From assembly GCA_902363125.1 (NCBI GenBank), contig CABIZD010000005.1, forward strand, positions 62,001 through 126,000: 64,000 bases of DNA, in the 5' to 3' direction. The stretch is from Coriobacteriaceae bacterium. Its GTDB lineage: Bacteria; Actinomycetota; Coriobacteriia; Coriobacteriales; Coriobacteriaceae. Position numbers and translations under genes: made by a program. Shown here one piece after another: positions 15,497-24,247 of this stretch. Numbering within the stretch: the first letter of the stretch is position 1; each line of letters starts with the position of its first letter. Below the pieces are notes generated by a model. It saw nothing but the letters and a program-made list of their open reading frames with translations, was not told where the DNA came from and searched no databases.

Positions 15497-16747
15497 GTGT
15501 CGGAAAGCAAAATGTCAGAAAGCAGCGCTTCGAGCAGAATCAAACGCCTGCTCAACACCTATAGTGGCCTCGTGCTTATGGGCGCAGTCGGAATCCCCGT
15601 CGGCGTTATCGTTGGCGCCATCTGTGCCCTTTTTGGTCGTGTGCTCCTGGCAATTGGCGCCTTCCGGGACTCGCACGTCGCGTTGCTGCTCCCCTTTCTC
15701 GCTCTTGCGGGCCTTGCCATCGTGTTTGCCTACCGCACCTGGGGCAAAGGCACCGATCGGGGCATGAGCTTAGTATTCGACGTAGGTCACGGACGCGAGG
15801 ACGCCATCTCCCCGCGTCTGGTGCCGCTCATTATGCTGAGCACGTGGGCCACGCATCTCTTTGGCGGCAGCGCGGGACGCGAAGGCGTGGCCGTGCAGAT
15901 CGGTGCAACCGTCTCGCATTGGATCGGCCGACGTCTACCTTTCCGAGACCCCGGCAACACGTTTTTGCTCATTGGTATGGCCGCTGGCTTTGCCGGACTC
16001 TTTCGAACGCCGCTCGCTGCTACGGTCTTTGCGGTCGAGGTGCTGGTCGCCGGACGCATGGAATACCGCGCGTTGTTTCCCGCGCTTACGGCTTCGCTTG
16101 CCGCAAGCATGACCTCCGGCGCCCTGGGGCTCGAGAAGTTCGAGGTCGCCATTACCGCCTCGTATGCGCTCGACCTCCCCGGTCTTGGACGGCTGGCGCT
16201 GTTGGGTATCGCGTTCGGTATGGTAGGTGGAGCTTTTGCCTGGTGCCTTGCCCATGCCAAGACCCTTGCAGCGCGGCTGCTCCCCAACCCTTACATACGC
16301 GTTGCCGTTATGGGCCTTGCGCTGTCGGCGATTCTGTTCGTGCTGTGGCAGGGGCGATACTGCGGCCTTGGCACCAACCTGATATCGGCGGCGCTCAACG
16401 GTGACGGCAAGGTCGCCATCATGCCTTGGGACTGGGCGCTCAAATTCACACTCACCATCGCCACGCTTGCCGCAGGATATCAAGGTGGTGAGGTGACGCC
16501 GTTGTTCTCCATCGGAGCCAGCCTGGGTGTCGTACTCGCCGGGATTCTCGGCATGCCCGTCGAGCTCTGCGCCGCGCTGGGATACGCCGCCGTCTTTGGC
16601 AGCGCCACCAACACGCTACTCGCGCCGATCCTCATTGGCTGCGAGGTCTTCGGTTACGGTAATCTGCCGGCGTTCTTCATCGTCTGCGTTGTGGCATATC
16701 TGTTCAACATGGACAAATCGATCTACGCCTTGCAAGAGCGCGCGTAG
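15497..16747 (+). CDS. CLC-family anion transporter, CLC-F (fluoride exporter) like
   Basis: 416 residues and about ten to twelve membrane helices. The selectivity region reads HLFGGSAGREGVAVQIG, with the gating glutamate in GREG, and a later loop reads YQGGEVTPLFSIGASLG. The classical chloride motif GSGIP is absent. This combination resembles the CLC-F fluoride/proton antiporters and not chloride-type CLCs; CLC-F proteins protect cells from fluoride. I could not find a fluoride riboswitch ahead of it. The GTG at 15497 is behind AAGAGAG; an ATG at 15512 behind GGAAAG is an equally good start and would remove five residues. It stands alone. Confidence 0.8.
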   Translation: MSESKMSESSASSRIKRLLNTYSGLVLMGAVGIPVGVIVGAICALFGRVLLAIGAFRDSHVALLLPFLALAGLAIVFAYRTWGKGTDRGMSLVFDVGHGREDAISPRLVPLIMLSTWATHLFGGSAGREGVAVQIGATVSHWIGRRLPFRDPGNTFLLIGMAAGFAGLFRTPLAATVFAVEVLVAGRMEYRALFPALTASLAASMTSGALGLEKFEVAITASYALDLPGLGRLALLGIAFGMVGGAFAWCLAHAKTLAARLLPNPYIRVAVMGLALSAILFVLWQGRYCGLGTNLISAALNGDGKVAIMPWDWALKFTLTIATLAAGYQGGEVTPLFSIGASLGVVLAGILGMPVELCAALGYAAVFGSATNTLLAPILIGCEVFGYGNLPAFFIVCVVAYLFNMDKSIYALQERA

Positions 16748-16774
16748 AAAGATGTCCAAGCAGGTGGTCTCAAC

Positions 16775-16920
16775 CGGAAACGGCGTCCCACTCTGAGGCT
16801 GTATTCCGGGACGTGGTTTCCGCTTGGGGCGCCATTCGGAAAGCGCATCCCGCTTTAAAACGGAATTCCGGGACGTGGTTTCCGCCCGAGCCTCCATTCG
16901 GAAAGCGCGTCCCATTCTTT
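16775..16920. repeat. 62-base tandem repeat, about 2.3 copies
   Basis: CGGAAA recurs at 16775, 16837 and 16899 and TTCCGGGACGTGG at 16804 and 16866, giving a period of 62. The copies differ at several positions. It fills most of the convergent gap between the CLC gene and ogt and has no convincing open frame. Confidence 0.75.
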
Positions 16921-16953
16921 CATGGCGTCTTGGCTATGCAAAGTGCCTTGGCG

Positions 16954-17532
16954 TTACTCCTCGTACGCGCCCTCAAGCCGAAGCAGCCATTCCTTGCGAT
17001 TGAGCCCACCGGCATATCCGTTGAGCGATCCGTCGGCCGCGACCACGCGATGGCACGGCACGATTATCGAAATGGGATTACGCGCAACCGCAGCCCCCAC
17101 CGCACGAGGAGACACGACGGGTGCCTCGTTTCCCGGCACACGATGTCGAGCCGCAACACGCTGGGCGATCTCACCATACGTAGCGACCTCGCCACGCGGG
17201 ATAGAAAGCAGTTCAAACCAAACTTCACGCTGAAACGCCGTGCCGATCATATGCAACGGCGGCGTAAATCGAGGCTCCTGTCCCGCAAAATAGGCATTCA
17301 ACCAAGCCCAAGAACGCTCAAGCACCGAAGAAGCCACGCCATTTGCCGGACTCACCGAAGACATCCCACCGGTACCGGAAACCGCGTCGGCGCCTTCAAC
17401 ATGTTCGGGGTCTTCCCGGAGAAGCGTGGAACCGAAGTGCTCCTGCCCCTCAAACCAAAGCCCCGTCAAACCGCGGCCATCAGCGGCAAGCAGGATTTCG
17501 CCCAAAGGCGAAGCAAACGTCGTCGTGACCAC
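16954..17532 (-). CDS. ogt: methylated-DNA--protein-cysteine methyltransferase
   Basis: Suicide repair protein that takes the methyl group from O6-methylguanine. The acceptor motif IIVPCHRVV places the reactive cysteine at residue 160, and the helix-turn-helix part reads FQREVWFELLSIPRGEVATYGEIA, followed by NPISIIVPCHRV and GYAGGLNRKEWLL. At 192 residues it is slightly longer than typical Ogt because of an insertion around 40-68 (DPEHVEGADAVSGTGGMSS). No AdaA domain is fused. The region upstream is a GC-rich tandem repeat with no obvious promoter; the start ATG at 17532 has GAAAGGAG just before it. Confidence 0.95.
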   Translation of the reverse strand: MVTTTFASPLGEILLAADGRGLTGLWFEGQEHFGSTLLREDPEHVEGADAVSGTGGMSSVSPANGVASSVLERSWAWLNAYFAGQEPRFTPPLHMIGTAFQREVWFELLSIPRGEVATYGEIAQRVAARHRVPGNEAPVVSPRAVGAAVARNPISIIVPCHRVVAADGSLNGYAGGLNRKEWLLRLEGAYEE

Positions 17533-17595
17533 CAGCGGCTCCTTTCAAAACTCCGCAACATAATACCGCGAATTGTGCAGACAACCCCCAATCGA

Positions 17596-17751
17596 CCCCA
17601 AAGTCACCCAAGGCAGCAAGCGCGACAGCGCCGCAGCTGCCGCACGACCCCAAAGTCCCCGCAGGCAGCAGGCGCAACGCGCCACAGCTGCCGGCCGCGC
17701 CCCAAAGTCCCCCAAGGCGGCAGGCGCAAAGCGCCGAGGCCGCCGCCGGGA
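17596..17751. repeat. 52-base tandem repeat, three copies
   Basis: CCCCAAAGTC starts at 17596, 17648 and 17700, an exact period of 52. Each unit continues with a GGCAGCAGGCGC-like core that is self-complementary (GGCGC...GCGCC). The stretch is very GC rich. It lies upstream of ogt; I see no gene between 17533 and 17987. Confidence 0.8.
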
Positions 17752-17853
17752 CCAGGGCCCGCAACAACCACGTGTCCCCACATCAGCCCAGCGGCCCCAA
17801 CCAGCAACGGTCCCATCGCAGGCCGCTCGCAGCCGAGTCGCCGCAGGCGGGGG

Positions 17854-17967
17854 CCGGGCTTAGTTTTCAGAACACTCCGCAGACCAGTGTGGCGCCTTGT
17901 CCGCAGCTCCGAAGGAGCAGGACAAGGCGCCACACATGGTCGAGGACGTTCTGAAAACTAAGCCCGG
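17854..17967. repeat. long palindrome, family C, copy 1
   Basis: A perfect 20-base outer stem joins 17854-17873 with 17948-17967, and a perfect 16-base inner stem joins 17887-17902 with 17920-17935. Between them lie CTCCGCAGACC on the left and GGTCGAGGACG on the right, the junction motif shared with the elements at 23305, 35755 and 62731. It sits just beyond the stop codon of asd. Confidence 0.85.
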
Positions 17968-17987
17968 ACCCCGCCGGACAGGTCGCA

Positions 17988-19013
17988 CTACTCGCAGAGC
18001 AGCTTAGCAATCTGGACGGCATTGGTTGCCGCGCCCTTACGGATTTGGTCGCCGCAGCACCAGAAGGTGATACCGCGCGCGGCCTCGGGGTTCGAGATGT
18101 CGCGACGCACGCGGCCGACCCAAATCAGGTCCTGGTCGGACGTATCCATCGGCATGGGGAAGCGATCGTGCGCATCTTCGGCGCTCATGTCGTCAACCAG
18201 TTTCACGCCCGGAGCGGCAGCCAGCGCAGCACGGGCCTCTTCCACCGTGATGTCGCGCTCAAACTCGAGCGTAATGCTCTCGGAGTGCGAACGCAGCACG
18301 GGCACGCGCACGCAGGTGCAGTTCACGCGCAGCTCGGGAAGGTGCATGATCTTGCGGCCCTCGTTTTGCAGCTTCATCTCCTCGGAGGTAAAGCCCTCCT
18401 CCTTGACGCCGCCGATCTGCGGAATCAGGTTGCTCGCCAGCTGGGCGGCAAATGCACGCGGCTCGGGAATCTCCTCGCCGCGGCCCAGGGCGGCCAACTG
18501 AGTCTCGAGCTCGGCCATACCGGGAGCGCCGGCACCCGAAGCCGCCTGATACGTCGAGACGATCATGCGCTTCACGCCGGCGAGCTGATGCAGCGGCCAC
18601 GTGGGAACCAGACCGATGATGGTTGCACAGTTGGGATTGGCGATAAGACCGTGATGCCACTTGATATCGTCGGCATTAATCTCCGGGACGACCAGCGGCA
18701 CCTCGGGATCCATGCGGAAGGCATGGCTGTTGTCGACCACGACGGCACCGCGCTTGACGGCCTCGGGCAGTAGCTCCTTCGCGATGTCGTCGCCGGCGGC
18801 TCCAAGCACAATGTCACAGCCCTCAAAGGCCTCGGGACAAGCCTCTTCGATCACGATCTGCTCGCCGCGGAACTCGACGGTCTTGCCCGCAGAGCGCGCG
18901 CTCGCTAGCAGCTTGAGCTTGCCGACCGGAAACTCCTGCTCGTTGAGGCACTCGAGCATCTGGGTGCCCACGGCTCCCGTCGCGCCCAAAATAGCAACCG
19001 TGTACTGTTTCAT
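17988..19013 (-). CDS. asd: aspartate-semialdehyde dehydrogenase
   Basis: Makes aspartate semialdehyde from aspartyl phosphate with NADPH, the branch compound for lysine, threonine, methionine and cell-wall diaminopimelate. 341 residues with the nucleotide motif GATGAVG at 10-16, catalytic Cys129 in IANPNCATI, and the substrate-binding STYQAASGAG. The C-terminal part carries the expected RVPV....HS segment (VRVPVLRSHS). I chose the ATG at 19013, which has GGGGGAAG ahead of it, over the upstream frame extension. It follows lysC on the same strand across a 174-base gap with a hairpin, so the two may be transcribed together or separately. Confidence 0.95.
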   Translation of the reverse strand: MKQYTVAILGATGAVGTQMLECLNEQEFPVGKLKLLASARSAGKTVEFRGEQIVIEEACPEAFEGCDIVLGAAGDDIAKELLPEAVKRGAVVVDNSHAFRMDPEVPLVVPEINADDIKWHHGLIANPNCATIIGLVPTWPLHQLAGVKRMIVSTYQAASGAGAPGMAELETQLAALGRGEEIPEPRAFAAQLASNLIPQIGGVKEEGFTSEEMKLQNEGRKIMHLPELRVNCTCVRVPVLRSHSESITLEFERDITVEEARAALAAAPGVKLVDDMSAEDAHDRFPMPMDTSDQDLIWVGRVRRDISNPEAARGITFWCCGDQIRKGAATNAVQIAKLLCE

Positions 19014-19140
19014 GCTTCCCCCTTTAAAGGTTGTGGCTTTTGCCCGCACGCCGAGCAGGCCGATTATTGTTGCCAGTGTATACAAGAACAGGGCGGGCAC
19101 GAAACCCGCCCCGTCGAAACGAAACCGAAACGAAACGCCC

Positions 19141-19178
19141 CGCTGTAGATTTTTGAGACATGACCCAAAAATCTAGCG
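19141..19178. terminator. hairpin between lysC and asd
   Basis: CGCT(G)TAGATTTTTG pairs with CAAAAATCTAGCG around AGACATGACC. It lies ten bases after the lysC stop codon. No free T tract follows on the minus strand, so it may attenuate or stabilise mRNA instead of ending it. Confidence 0.5.
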
Positions 19179-19187
19179 TGATAGCAG

Positions 19188-20576
19188 CTACTTGTGGAGC
19201 GCGGCCAAGGCGGGATCGACCGGCGCGGAAGCCTCCAGGTCGGAGACCTTTACAATACCGTTCTCATCGGAGAAGGCGCGGTAAATGGTCCGAATCGCCA
19301 GATCGAAGTCCTTCTCCTCTACGCCGATAATGATGTTGATCTCGTCGCAGCTCTGCGAAATCATACGCACGCTCACGCCAGCCTGGCCAAGCATGCCAAA
19401 CAGGTGGCCCGAGATACCTGCGCGGCCGCGCAGGTTACGGCCGACGGTCGCGATAAGTGCCAGACCCTCGACAACCTCGATCTCGAGCGGCTCGACCTCC
19501 TGCTGAATGTCGCCCACGAGCGAGTACAGCGAGTCGTGCACATCCTGCTCCTGCACCACGGCGCCAAAGCGGTCGACACCGGTGGGCATGTGCTCGACGG
19601 AGACGTCATAGCGCTCGAACACCGAAAGCGCGCGGCGCATAAAGCCGACACGCGGCTTGGTGCGGTCGCGGGCAACGTTGATGGCGACAAAGCCGCGCTT
19701 GCCGGTCACGCCGGTAATGATGGGCTCTGCCTCGCCCTCGTCGGCCGTCTCGCTAATGATGGTGCCGGGGTCCTGCGGCGCGTTGGTGTTCTTGATGACC
19801 AGCGGAATACCAGCCTCGCGCACGGGGAACACAGCCTCCTCGTGCAGGACGCTTGCACCCATGTACGAAAGCTCGCGCAGCTCCTCGTAGGTAACGCGCG
19901 CAATGGGCTGAGCCTCGGGAACAATACGCGGATCGGCGGAATAGAAGCCCGAAACGTCGGTCCAGTTCTCGTACAGGTCGGCGCCCAGGCACTTGGCCAG
20001 AATCGAGCCGGAAATATCGCCGCCGCCACGATCGAGCAGCTTGATCTGGCCCTCACGCGTCGCGCCGTAGAAACCGGGCATAACAAAGCCGCCCTGCTGG
20101 CCGTACTCCTGCACCAGCTCGGAGGTGCGGTTCATGCTGAGCGTACCGTCGTGATGGAACGCCACAACTGTCGCGGCGTCCAGGAACGGTAGGCCCAGGT
20201 ACTCGGCCATCAGGCGAGCGGTGAAGTACTCGCCGCGGCTTACGAGCTCCTCGGTGGAGTAGCCACCGGAGCGAGCACGCTCGGCAAAGGCCGCAAACTC
20301 TTCGCGGATGGGATAGGTGAGCCCCAGCTCGTCAGCGATATCAAAATAGCGCTGACCGATGTCCTCGAGCAGCTCCTCACACGACACGTGGTACTTAACG
20401 TGTGCATTAACCAAGTAGAGCAGGTCGGTCACCTTGGTATCGCCCTTAAAGCGGCGACCGCAGGCAGAAACCACCACAAAACGGCGGGCCGGGTCGGCAT
20501 CGACAATGGCCTTGATCTTCTTAAAGTGTTCGGCGTCGGCGACCGACGAGCCGCCAAACTTGGCAATCTTAATCAT
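19188..20576 (-). CDS. lysC: aspartate kinase
   Basis: Phosphorylates aspartate, the first step of the aspartate amino-acid family. 462 residues: the kinase domain opens with IAKFGGSSVAD, contains the GRGGSD-equivalent LDRGGGDISGSI and the DVSGFYSADPR loop, and two ACT domains follow from about residue 310 (IATVGRNLRGRAGISGHLFGMLGQAGVSVRMISQ). The ACT pair implies feedback control by lysine or threonine. It is divergent from thrC with about 100 bases between, and asd lies behind it. There is no fused homoserine dehydrogenase. Confidence 0.95.
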   Translation of the reverse strand: MIKIAKFGGSSVADAEHFKKIKAIVDADPARRFVVVSACGRRFKGDTKVTDLLYLVNAHVKYHVSCEELLEDIGQRYFDIADELGLTYPIREEFAAFAERARSGGYSTEELVSRGEYFTARLMAEYLGLPFLDAATVVAFHHDGTLSMNRTSELVQEYGQQGGFVMPGFYGATREGQIKLLDRGGGDISGSILAKCLGADLYENWTDVSGFYSADPRIVPEAQPIARVTYEELRELSYMGASVLHEEAVFPVREAGIPLVIKNTNAPQDPGTIISETADEGEAEPIITGVTGKRGFVAINVARDRTKPRVGFMRRALSVFERYDVSVEHMPTGVDRFGAVVQEQDVHDSLYSLVGDIQQEVEPLEIEVVEGLALIATVGRNLRGRAGISGHLFGMLGQAGVSVRMISQSCDEINIIIGVEEKDFDLAIRTIYRAFSDENGIVKVSDLEASAPVDPALAALHK

Positions 20577-20679
20577 GGGCTTGAGGTTACCTTTCTAAAA
20601 GCCTCTGCAAACCTGTTTTGCGCGCTCTGATACCATGGTTTCACCGATTGGGACCAAGGCATCCGAGGAGCAGTGTTAT

Positions 20680-22197
20680 ATGGGAACTTATCATAGTACA
20701 CGAGGACGCACTTTATCGTGCTCAAGTAAGGTGGCAATCCGTACCGGCATCGCTCCCGACGGGGGTTTGTTTGTCTCGGACGAGCTCGGCACCCAGCAGG
20801 TCGATATCAGCTCGCTTGCAGATAAATCGTACTTTGAAATCGCTCAAGATGTGTTGGGAATGTTACTGAATGATTACACAGCCGAAGAAATTTCGGCGTG
20901 TGTCGACGAGGCATACCGCGGCACGTTCGCGAGCGAAGAGGTTACGCCGCTCGTCAAACTCGACGCCGCACCGGGCGCCGACGCCCCGCAAACCTATGTG
21001 ATGGAGCTCTTTGGCGGCCCCACGAGCGCCTTTAAGGACGTCGCCCTGCAGATGCTCCCCCGTCTGATGGCCCGCACCTCTGCCAAGGACGGCGGCGCCG
21101 AGCGCATCATGATCGTCACCGCCACGTCGGGCGACACCGGCAAGGCCGCACTCGCCGGCTTTGCCGACGCCCCGGGCACGGGCATCACCGTCTTTTATCC
21201 CGAGGGCAAGGTCAGCCGCGTCCAGAACCTGCAGATGTCCACTCAGGAGGGCGATAACGTCGCCGTCTGCGGCATCCGCGGCAACTTTGACGACGCCCAG
21301 AGCGCCGTCAAGCGCATCTTTGCCGATAAGGAGCTTGCCGAGCGCCTGGAGGCCGCTGGCACGGTGCTTTCGAGCGCCAACTCCATCAATGTCGGCCGCC
21401 TGGTGCCGCAGGTCGTCTACTACTTTGCCGCCTATGCGCAGCTGCTGCGCGCCGGCGCTATCGAGGCTGGCGACGCCGTAGAGTTCTGCGTGCCCACCGG
21501 CAACTTTGGCGATATCTTGGCCGGCTACTACGCCAAGCGCATGGGTCTGCCCGTCGCCAAGCTCGTCGTGGCGAGCGACAAGAACAACGTGCTTGCCGAC
21601 TTCCTGACCACCGGCGTTTACGACCGTAACCGCCCGTTCTTCACGACTATCTCGCCGTCGATGGACATCCTTATTAGTTCCAACCTGGAGCGCATGCTCT
21701 ACTTCCTGTCCGACGGCGACTGCGAGCTCGTTGCCGGCCTTATGGAGCAGCTTGCCCAGACGGGTCGCTACGAGGTTCCCGCCGACCTGCTGGCCAAGAT
21801 CCAGAGCGTGTTTGACTGCGGCTGGGCCAGCGAGGACGAGGTCCGCGCCGCCATCAAGAGCTGCTGGGATGCGAACGGCTACGTGATCGACCCGCACACC
21901 GCTTGCGGCTATCACGTCTTTGAGCAGGTCGCCCCCGCCGAGGGCGCCAAGGCCCGCGTGCTGCTTTCGACCGCCAGCCCCTACAAGTTCCCGCGCGCCT
22001 GCTGCGACGCCCTGGGCCTCAACGTTCCCGAGGATGATTTTGAGGCTATGCGTGTGCTCGAGCAGGCCACCAACACGGTCGCCCCGACCCAGCTCGCCGA
22101 ACTCGAATCCAAACCCGTCCGCTTCGAAGACGTCTGCGACGTCGATGAGATGGCAAGCTACGTCGAGTCCGCAGCAAAAAAGATGGCTACCAACTAA
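20680..22197 (+). CDS. thrC: threonine synthase
   Basis: Converts O-phosphohomoserine to threonine with pyridoxal phosphate. 505 residues in the long, yeast/E. coli-like class (TRGRTLSCSSKVAIRTGIAPDGGLFV). The cofactor lysine is Lys119 in GGPTSAFKDVALQ, and the phosphate-binding loop reads ATSGDTGKAA. I moved the start to the ATG at 20680, with CGAGGAG nine bases upstream; the frame is open to 20635 but those residues do not match the family. A strong terminator follows, so thrB downstream probably has its own promoter or is read through. Confidence 0.95.
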   Translation: MGTYHSTRGRTLSCSSKVAIRTGIAPDGGLFVSDELGTQQVDISSLADKSYFEIAQDVLGMLLNDYTAEEISACVDEAYRGTFASEEVTPLVKLDAAPGADAPQTYVMELFGGPTSAFKDVALQMLPRLMARTSAKDGGAERIMIVTATSGDTGKAALAGFADAPGTGITVFYPEGKVSRVQNLQMSTQEGDNVAVCGIRGNFDDAQSAVKRIFADKELAERLEAAGTVLSSANSINVGRLVPQVVYYFAAYAQLLRAGAIEAGDAVEFCVPTGNFGDILAGYYAKRMGLPVAKLVVASDKNNVLADFLTTGVYDRNRPFFTTISPSMDILISSNLERMLYFLSDGDCELVAGLMEQLAQTGRYEVPADLLAKIQSVFDCGWASEDEVRAAIKSCWDANGYVIDPHTACGYHVFEQVAPAEGAKARVLLSTASPYKFPRACCDALGLNVPEDDFEAMRVLEQATNTVAPTQLAELESKPVRFEDVCDVDEMASYVESAAKKMATN

Positions 22198-22209
22198 ACC
22201 CCTTATTAA

Positions 22210-22240
22210 GCGCCGGCGAAAGCCGGCGCACCTTCTTTTA
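22210..22240 (+). terminator. Rho-independent terminator of thrC
   Basis: GCGCCGGC and GCCGGCGC close on a GAAA tetraloop, followed by ACCTTCTTTTAT. It begins 13 bases after the stop codon. Confidence 0.85.
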
Positions 22241-22281
22241 TCAGATAACCCCCGGGATGATGACGAACGCGCACAGCGTGC

Positions 22282-22381
22282 CTGGCTGTTTAGTTCGTCG
22301 CGAGTTCCGCACGAGCCGGAAAGCACTTAATGTGCTTTCCGAGCGAGCCAGGACTGCCCGAGCAGCGAACTAAACGGCCAG
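22282..22381. repeat. nested palindrome between thrC and thrB, related to family C
   Basis: CTGGCTGTTTAGTTCG (22282-22297) pairs with its complement at 22366-22381 with one mismatch, and GGAAAGCACTTAATGTGCTTTCC at the tip (22318-22340) is a second hairpin. TTCCGCACG and CAGGACTG flank the inner stem as in family C, but the match is weak. It ends nine bases before the thrB ribosome binding site. Confidence 0.65.
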
Positions 22382-22401
22382 ACCCGCCCAGGAGGACCCA
22401 C

Positions 22402-23283
22402 ATGATCAAAATCACCGTCCCAGCAACCAGCGCCAACCTAGGCATCGGCTACGACACCCTCGGCATGGCCGTCAGCCTCTACTCGCACTTCACCTTCGAG
22501 CGCGCCGACAAGCTCACCATCACGGGTTGCCCCGAGGAGTTCCAAAACGAGAATAACCTGGTCTATGTGAGCTTTGTCGATGCTCTGGCCGCCTGGGGCG
22601 AGCCGGCCTTTCCCGTCGCTATCGACATTCAGACCGATGTGCCCGTCGCCCGCGGCCTGGGCTCCAGCTCCACCTGCGTCGTCGCGGGCATCATGGCGGC
22701 CGCCGCGCTGACGGGCCACACCGTCGACCGTGCCGAGCTCGTCCGCATTGCCACCGAGGTCGAGGGCCATCCCGATAACGTCGCCCCTGCCATCCTGGGC
22801 GGTGCCGTTTGCTCCTTTACGCCGACTGATTCGCTCCCCCAGTGCCTGCGCTACGAGGTGAGCGATCGCTTGCGTTTTATTACCGTGATTCCGCCCTACG
22901 AGGTGCATACGAGTGAGGCGCGCAAGGTCGTGCCGCAGGAGATTCCACTCTCCACCGCCGTATGGCAAATGGGCCGCATCGCCGGCATGACGCGCGGCCT
23001 GGAGACCGGCGACCTTGACCTGATTGCCGCCGCCAACGACGACCGCATCCAGGAGCCCTATCGCCGCCGCCTCATCCCCGACTACAACGCTGTGCGCGAC
23101 ACCTGCCTTAACGGCGGCGCCAAGACCATCTGGATCAGTGGCTCCGGCTCGACCCTCATGGCCGTGACTGACGACACCATCGTGGCAAAGTTCCTGCAGG
23201 TCAAGCTGCGCGAGCAGTTCCCCAAGTGTGACACGCATATTTTGACGTGCGACACCGAGGGCGCTCAAATCGAATACCTGTAG
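22402..23283 (+). CDS. thrB: homoserine kinase
   Basis: Phosphorylates homoserine to give the thrC substrate. 293-residue GHMP kinase: PATSANLGIGYDTLG at 7-21, the ATP-binding PVARGLGSSS at 81-90 and the late ISGSGSTLMAV motif. AGGAGGA lies six bases before the ATG at 22402; the frame is open further upstream through the palindrome but that is not coding. It completes the last two steps of threonine synthesis with thrC; homoserine dehydrogenase must be elsewhere. Confidence 0.95.
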   Translation: MIKITVPATSANLGIGYDTLGMAVSLYSHFTFERADKLTITGCPEEFQNENNLVYVSFVDALAAWGEPAFPVAIDIQTDVPVARGLGSSSTCVVAGIMAAAALTGHTVDRAELVRIATEVEGHPDNVAPAILGGAVCSFTPTDSLPQCLRYEVSDRLRFITVIPPYEVHTSEARKVVPQEIPLSTAVWQMGRIAGMTRGLETGDLDLIAAANDDRIQEPYRRRLIPDYNAVRDTCLNGGAKTIWISGSGSTLMAVTDDTIVAKFLQVKLREQFPKCDTHILTCDTEGAQIEYL

Positions 23284-23304
23284 TCGCCGTCCCGTATACC
23301 CACC

Positions 23305-23429
23305 GGGGAGGCCAGGGGCTTTGCCCCCAAATCGTCCTCGGACATGACAGGACCCCCGCTGCGCACTTCGTGCGGCGGGGGTCCTGCCGTCCTGCGGAAA
23401 GATTTGGGGGCAAAGCCCCTAGCCTCCCC
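23305..23429. repeat. long palindrome, family C, copy 2 (reverse orientation)
   Basis: A 29-base outer stem joins 23305-23333 with 23401-23429 with one mismatch. The inner hairpin is 23348-23386 (CAGGACCCCCGC with GCGGGGGTCCTG). In this orientation the junction motif appears as GTCCTCGGACATG on the left and CCTGCGGAAAG on the right. It lies between the convergent thrB and HTH-protein genes. Confidence 0.85.
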
Positions 23430-23548
23430 TACGTTAACTTCGCTGACGGCAGCTACAGGGATCTACACTCTGGAAAGTCGCCGGGCTGATAGTTGCTTTT
23501 TATTGATAGGGGCTCTTGTTAGTGACAGACTTCGACTGTGTGCTTGGT

Positions 23549-24247
23549 TTACGCTGCGCTAGTTTCTTTGTATTCGAAGACTGGTTCTAGGAGGTCTTCG
23601 ATGCTGCAGTGCAGGACTTTCGCCATATCCCTTACGGTTGTTACCGATGCTTCGTTGATGTTTCTCTGGCGCTGTTCGTACATTTGGATTGAGCGGAGTG
23701 ATACGCCCGATTCGTATGCCAGGTCTTGTTGGGTTTTCTTGAGCCTCTTTCTTGCTTGCGCCAGTTTAGTTTGACGAGGTGTTTTCTTCGCCATATCGCA
23801 AATAAGACGCGCCACACGTTCCTCTGAGGCTTCATGCCAGGGATAGTACAGACCGCGCAGCGCATCAAATGGAACGACATGCAGCAGATCTTCGAAAGAC
23901 TCCCCTAAACGCCACTGCAGGTATGCCAGCATCCAGCCCGCCCAATATTCCGGCGTCTTCTCAAATCGATAGGTGCAGTCCGGTATAGGCCTGTTTTGAT
24001 AGCCCGACCTTTCGGCGATCAGTGCGAACAGCTCAACGCCCGATTTTCCCGATACGACCCATGCGTTGCCGCGTTCGAACTCGCGAGCTACGCCGCTGAG
24101 GCAAAAGAGTTCAGCAACTTCCGATCCCTCTGCTCCATAATCATTAACGGCATAGTCAAAGCAGTCGCCTAGGTTGTTCATTGCGTCCTCGAGGTAATAG
24201 ACGGGATATGTCCTACTCGGCCCACAATCCGTTAACTCTTGGATCAT
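23549..24247 (-). CDS. HTH-domain protein paired with a DUF3990 protein (putative antitoxin)
   Basis: 232 residues in two parts. The first 140 residues (NNLGDCFDYAVNDYGAEG, RGNAWVVSGKSGVELF) belong to a family often found next to DUF3990 genes. Residues about 163-218 are an XRE-type helix-turn-helix (KTQQDLAYESGVSLRSIQMYEQ). The gene overlaps the end of the DUF3990 gene by 35 bases and its ATG at 24247 has GGGAGGG nine bases upstream, so the overlap looks real. The likely role is to bind and restrain the DUF3990 protein and repress the operon through the double dyad upstream. That role is inferred from arrangement, not shown. Confidence 0.7.
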   Translation of the reverse strand: MIQELTDCGPSRTYPVYYLEDAMNNLGDCFDYAVNDYGAEGSEVAELFCLSGVAREFERGNAWVVSGKSGVELFALIAERSGYQNRPIPDCTYRFEKTPEYWAGWMLAYLQWRLGESFEDLLHVVPFDALRGLYYPWHEASEERVARLICDMAKKTPRQTKLAQARKRLKKTQQDLAYESGVSLRSIQMYEQRQRNINEASVTTVRDMAKVLHCSIEDLLEPVFEYKETSAA

